Source: Hypsibius dujardini (lineage: Eukaryota > Tardigrada > Eutardigrada > Parachela > Hypsibiidae). From it: DNA of 25,423 nucleotides. Below, piece after piece: positions 20,383-25,423 of this stretch. Made by a program: the position numbers and the translations under genes. Below the pieces are notes generated by a model. The model did no database searches. It was not told the origin of the DNA and saw only the letters and a program-made list of their open reading frames with translations. The first letter of the stretch is position 1. Each line of letters opens with the position of its first letter. The stretch is taken from assembly GCA_001579985.1 (NCBI GenBank), contig LRSR01009529.1, positions 1 to 25,423 on the forward strand, written 5' to 3'.

Positions 20383-23300
20383 TTATTGTTGAGACCACTG
20401 TGCAGGCGTAAAGCTCAGTCGTCCAAATCCAGGCGAGCTATAATCATCAGCTTTCAAGTAGCTTCGGGTAGCATGGAAGGGGCTAGACCAAACGTCTTTC
20501 CATTCGTTTGTTAAGAGACTGTACTGCCACATAGTCAGTGTCACTCTTTGGCGCCCGAAGGAATCAACCCCAGAAACGTCTGCGCGAAAGAAAATTTTTC
20601 CATCTCGAATTCCCATCGCAGAGAGGTAGTAGTCACCACGGATTGGTATCGTTAGTTTGACTTCTTCAATTGATCCATTGAGTTTATCTATGGAAACGAT
20701 GACTCCTTCTCCTCTGTCCGGTAGTAAAGAAAGTCTTGTATTCACATTTATTGGCGCTTAATAGCCAAAAACAGAGATGCTATGTCAGCGTTACGTACCT
20801 GTTCTGGCAAAAAAGGTAGACCCTCGGCTGATTGTCAATAGTGTTGATGCAGTGCCATGACGAGTTACGAGAGGATTCTATATATTCCGCTTCTGTGGTC
20901 CAGGTGTATGTCAATGGATCGCACGTTTGATAAATATATTTATAAGATATATTATCGCTTGATCCTTCTTGTATTTTTAATAATTGGAATAACTGATGCG
21001 GCCCAGGCGGAACTCCATATTTGGGATAGCAAAGGCCTTGTCCATTTGTGAAAACTGCAAGAAAATCCAGCCCTCGTTAAGTTTGGTGCGCGTACCAACT
21101 GCCAGTGGCAGCTAACATGCTGGGTTCGTCAATAGTTTTGGCGGTTATTGCTTTAAGGCTAGTTGCCGAGTGGCATGGATATGATCTTGCACCGCTTGTC
21201 ATCATTTGGTTAACCCATTCAATTTGCTAGTTGCTGTTACAGCAGATTCTAGAATAGCTGTTAAGTTTCAGTCAAATTATCAAACGTTATGGAGGTTCCT
21301 CTAAATCTGGTTACAGTAAAATAATGTCCCTTTGAGGACATTTTCAGTCTCAAATCAAAACGCTTGATTTAAAAAAGCGAACGTGTCCATGGACACGCCA
21401 TTTAGTTTAAATTCGAAATATTTTTAACGAAAATGTTGGTCGGAAATTCGCAATGGGGATTTTCCTATTAGTCACATCAGCATGCATGCTTCTTCAAACA
21501 GTGCAGCCCGTACTGTACTGTCGGCCGGCTTAGCCCCGCCTCCCCCCGTGCAAGACTGTGTGTGACGTCACGGATTCAATTCCGTTCAGCCAAAACTATG
21601 TTGATTGTTGATTGAGTAGAGTAACGGCACCTGTTGATTGTTGATTGATTCCAACAGCTGATTTTAAAATGGTGAAAACATCTAGGAAAAATTATTTTGA
21701 AGCCGAGAAGCAACGCTTGACTGAGCGATTTCATGAGTCTGGTCTATCCGTCAACCAGCTGCGTTAAACGAAAAGATTTCGCAGGTGAACATTCAAGAAT
21801 GAAAGAAGTAAGTTTTGTCAATTCCTTCACTCGATTGATTGATTTAAACGGAGCTCCTGGCTTTTCGTTGCAGAATCAGACCTAAACCGCCACAGAAGAA
21901 GACGCGAGAGCCGCAGTATGATTCCATCGATGATGCTGTTTGCGCTTGGGTAGTGGGAGAGAGGGCTAAGGGGCTTGTTGTGACAGATGAAGATTTTCGA
22001 GAAACACCGAGCTCAATTTCGAAAATGGAGCTCCATAAGGTTTAACAATTTTCAAACGGGATATAAAAAATTGCTCGAAATGATGGTATGATTGATTGAT
22101 TCAGTCCGCCAAAAGAACAGTGAATTTCACTGAACGCAGGCTGGCCCGGGGGTCGTATTTACTGTTAGGGCCAAAAAACGGTCGTTAGAATCGCGACAGT
22201 ACAGTATATGTGCGATCTAGACAAAAATGGATTCAAATTAAAGCTTAAACATCACTCTTGGAGATCAATCAATTAATTTTTGATAAGTGGTGAGTTACCC
22301 ATTAAATTAATTAAAGATTGGCTGTTTAAATTGCGAAAATCGTTCAATCAAGCAGAGGTTTCCCATTGACATCACATGGAGAGGAGGAGCTTGCTAAGTT
22401 TGCAATATGTGTCCAGTTCGACTGTTGAGTCCCAGCTTTCGGTATCAGTCGACAGGGCTCATTCGGGGCTTTTCTGCCTTTAAAATAAACCAGAAGAGAA
22501 AAAAAACGAACATTTCCGTTTCAAGTGTTCACATGCTCGCATGCTGTGGTGCATAGAGCTCGAATATTAGATCTTCTAATGTTGAACCAATCAAACTTCT
22601 AGATCTCCATTAACTGCTTTTTTCCAAATATTACCAGTTAGCACGAATTTGTTTTCAAAATTCCTGTGAGTGTGAAAAAGATTGCTATTGGTATCACCTC
22701 AAGTATGACCGAACCCGGTGAAGATACCTGGCACACTATGCAACTAAACGTGTGAGAAGACAAATCACCAGACAGCCCAATGCTCAGTAAACTACAGACG
22801 GAAAGCAGCAAGCAATCAAATGCCTCGTAAGTGGATTGAGTAGAACAGCAACGAGGCATAGGATTAAATTTCTCTGCAAGTCAACGGACATATAAAACGA
22901 TAGACAGATGAACACGCGGCGAGCGGGTAGTTATTATATCAATTATTTGTTAATTCAAAGACATGCACTCGCATATAGAAATTCACGAAAACAACCAAAC
23001 AAGCAGTCGGACAAGCAGACCAATATCAGAAAGATGGCTACGACATATGAGAGATCGAAAGTCACACCAACCGACACTGACTACCAGACGATTGAAAACT
23101 AGAGAAGATTCGTACGAAAATATTATGACCTGTTTCAAAGTTTATAATTCACGTACGTTCACCATCCGTTTTCCAGAACCCAGAAAAATTGTCCCGCTTT
23201 AATGCGATGAGGCCTCGGCCATCCACTCGATCTTTCGTGCCCTATATAAGCAGCGGATAACGGTTTATGAATCGTGAGTAACAGTCGTGTCTTTGAGTGA

Positions 23301-25423
23301 ATTCAAGAATACAAACTCACCGCAAAAGCAACCAATTGATCATCAAACCATGCGAATGCGTCAATCTCATCACCAAGTTTACCATCAGTGGCGTAACCAT
23401 CCATGTGGTCTGCCTGGATAGATATTTCCGATGGGCGTATAACAACTGTCGACCAGCTGTTATTTTCTGGGTCATACCTAATACGCAGTGACAAACGCAG
23501 TGGTCAGTTGAAAGAAAAGATGAGCGGAATCATTTCCCATAATGCTGACCTTAAAATTGCATTTCGGGAACGTTGTTTATGCAAGAAATAGAGGCGATTA
23601 TTTCGAAAAACAAAATTTCGCAACGATGGCTTAATGGATGAACCAGATAGCGGGACAGTTAACATTTTGTGCTCGTTCGTGTCAATGTCAAAAAGTAGGA
23701 GCCTGGCATCTTTCACGTCAATTGGTCTCCCATATAGGGATGCCATGTAATTTCCATAGTCCTTTGACGTCACAATTAGGGATACGAGCAAACAACGCTT
23801 CGCGGGGTACACCTTCCCTTCCGAAACTGTGACGTCAGAACCTTCCGAAGCCCCAGCAGCTGTAATCGCGGAGATATTAACTTCGTACGCTAGTCTGGTT
23901 GTCACGTCTTAACTCCACACAATAATTCACACCCGCTAGGCAAGTCTTCCAATCTCCATCCACTTTCAAAGACCGAGGCCGGTAAGAACACTGATAACCG
24001 GTAATATTCTGCTCAAGTTTATCATTGCCTTGGGCGTTTCCGGGAGGCTGCCAGGTTACTACAAACTTGGTAGGTCCTGCCACGGTGACATCCGGTTTAT
24101 CTGGCTTGCCCGGCAACACAAAATCTACGGATGCCTCTTGGGAATGAAGACGAGTGTTTGTAATGCTGCCATTTCCGCGCGCCAGTGCCAAATTAACAAC
24201 AAACTTGGTCGAATTCGGGTTACGATTTCTCTCTGCGAAAGCCAAAAATTGTTCTATGTCTCCTCTAAGCTGGCGCTTAATTTCTGGATTCTCAAACCAT
24301 CCAAGGTGTTTGTTATCACTTGGCATCACTTGTTTACTGTCCACCCAAGCCCCAACAGCTTTCAGAAAAGGGTCCACCATTTCCAACAGGCACAACTCAA
24401 GGCACAAGACGTGCTTGGTTTTGTGGTCATGGTAGAGAACAGTGTTCAGTTCCGTGTCCAGAAGGCAAATTTTTATCCATGGGCTCCCATCGCTCTTCAG
24501 GGTCTTTAAATGACCTTGCAGAAGATGAATCTCTTGTTTACGTCGACCAATCCAAGTTTCGATGCTCTTCTTGCTGAATGGGGATGAAAAATGACCAGCC
24601 AACAGTTCATGAAGTGCTTGCTCTTCCCATTCATTCCCCCGAATCTTTTTAAGCAGTTCCGCCAATTCTGCGCGAAAGTTTATCTCGTACACATTTAGTT
24701 TGCCTTCAAAATAATCGATGTCATCTCGAATCCAAGGGAAACATTCGCGCGCTTCCCTCGATGACGTATCCGTAAAGGCCAGTTTGAATTCGGACAAGCT
24801 CCGCAGTACATTCGAGGCGTCTTCCATCGCTGCCGCACCGATTTCCCGCACAATCCGTTCCGGTTTACCGTCAATAACGCTGAGGGGGCACAAAATCACC
24901 AGCTTCGCGACAGCGTTTCCATAATTTTCTCCCAACATGTCTCGCAGGGCTTTATACACAGCCACAGCTTCTTCGTAATTAGATGGATTATGTGGGAGGA
25001 TAAAGTCGCCGTAGAATTTACAGGAAATATTTTGCCGGTGCAATTTATCCGACTCTGACGCATCGAGCTTCCCTTGTCCGCTGATCGACCTTGTTTTAAT
25101 GGCATTAACAGCTGATTCCAGTTCGCCCTTGACAGACGACATTTTACTAGAGTCACTGTCGGTCCGACTGAACACCAGAAAGGCGTCTGCGCCGTACTCA
25201 ATTCCGGCCACGACATGCGTGGCAATGCTTGCATCCAATACACGAGCGTTCTGTTCGTTGAATGGCCCCATGTGGGTTACTGCCAGAACCTCCGATCGCG
25301 TCATGCAGGAAAATTGTAGCGCCACCCGCGATTCGTTCACGGACGATTTATCGTCTAGCATGTATTCTGCGGCACCCGTCACCGACACCAAGCCGCCGAG
25401 GAAACTCAGCTTCAGTCCTGCAC
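20383..25423 (-). CDS. SNTX-like (MACPF-type) protein with FN3 and kelch-like C-terminus, 5' partial
   Basis: The frame is open to the right window edge, so the N-terminus is missing. Exons are 25423-23550, 23477-23321, 21054-20799 and 20734-20383 (stop). From the visible N-terminus the order is: an SNTX MACPF/CDC-like segment (motifs ATHVVAGIEYGADAFLVF, SCKFYGDFILP), a helical region, a thioredoxin-like region (WIKICLLDTELNTVLYHD), an FN3 domain (LPGKPDKPDVTVAGPTKFVV) and a kelch-like part (YDPENNSW, MWQYSLLTNEWKDVW). The family is named for fish-venom stonustoxin, but SNTX-like proteins occur widely in animals outside venom, so this is not evidence of a toxin. Two breaks: the FN3 frame shifts by one base near 23900-23912, and the 23320/21055 intron joins out of phase (0 to 1). 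Either may be assembly error, decay or, for the second, a missed exon. The joins 23550/23477 and 20799/20734 fit exactly (phase 2). Confidence 0.7.
21055..23320 (-). other. Large intron of the SNTX-like gene
   Basis: A 2.27-kb interval between two coding exons. Apart from the + strand transposase remnant it holds GATT runs (21600-21650, 21830-21845, 22088-22102) and a TATATAA string near 23241-23248 on the + strand. The out-of-phase exon join across it means a small exon may be hidden here; I did not find one. Confidence 0.5.
21669..22045 (+). pseudogene. Decayed CENP-B/Tc5-type HTH transposase fragment
   Basis: On the strand opposite the host gene, inside its intron. An ATG at 21669 opens a helix-turn-helix-like stretch (KQRLTERFHESGLSVNQL) ending at a frame slip near 21755-21765. 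The second half then reads NIQE, a TGA where Trp is expected, and K. A 66-bp GT-AG intron (21808-21873, GTAAGT to TTGCAG) follows. The next exon begins RPKPPQKKTREPQY and continues SIDDAVCAWVVGERAKGLVV, the pattern of the CENP-B/Tc5 DNA-binding domain of pogo/Tigger-like transposases and their domesticated relatives. It stops at 22045, with further decayed sequence (FSNG) beyond. No DDE catalytic part was seen. Confidence 0.55.

Noticed and set aside
22638-22859. Cys-rich minus-strand open frame as an extra exon of the SNTX-like gene
   Set aside because: No kelch or FN3 signature and no splice signals giving the required phase.
23235-23260. TATATAAG on the + strand as a promoter
   Set aside because: Lies in an intron of the minus-strand gene with no + strand gene downstream that I can support.

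Overview
This is animal nuclear DNA, not bacterial. The genes are split by GT-AG introns. Two start codons sit in strong Kozak contexts (ACCATGG). The intergenic and intronic DNA is full of tetranucleotide microsatellites, mainly ACAG/CTGT and GATT/AATC. The proteins are animal families: a TspanC8-type tetraspanin, a mitoferrin, a stonustoxin-like (SNTX) protein with fibronectin III and kelch-like parts, and a small four-transmembrane (4TM) family. Intron sizes and repeat content suit an invertebrate; I cannot fix the phylum.

Layout. 1-1876: repeat-rich DNA with no supported gene. 1877-4315 (-): a complete six-exon tetraspanin of 290 residues. 4316-6137: an intergenic gap between head-to-head genes. 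6138-8655 (+): a complete three-exon mitoferrin of 305 residues. 8656-9173: an ACAG-rich spacer between convergent genes. 9174-11349 (-): four exons of a 4TM protein with a long cytoplasmic tail; its first exon was not found. 11350-15470: repeats, a foldback element, a hairpin element and a 663-bp piggyBac-like non-autonomous element. 15471-16668 (-): a complete five-exon 4TM protein of 188 residues. 17290-19001 (-): a third 4TM paralog. 19002-20382: nothing recognised. 20383-25423 (-): the 3' part of an SNTX-like gene that runs off the right edge. One intron of it holds a decayed CENP-B/Tc5-type transposase fragment on the + strand (21669-22045).

How the genes relate. The three 4TM genes are diverged tandem paralogs in the same orientation. 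They share exon layout, a CSL motif near the N-terminus and a C-terminal V-x-x-Y core just after TM4. I found them by reading splice-bounded exons, because most exons lack an ATG and are too short to show as ORFs. The tetraspanin (likely an ADAM10 partner at membranes) and mitoferrin (iron import into mitochondria) have no evident functional link beyond being neighbours.

The most unusual points are the 4TM cluster, the TTAA-flanked element whose target site forms the stop codon of one 4TM gene, the SNTX-FN3-kelch-like architecture, and an in-frame open intron in mitoferrin. All gene models were read by eye. Family names come from remembered motifs, not database searches.
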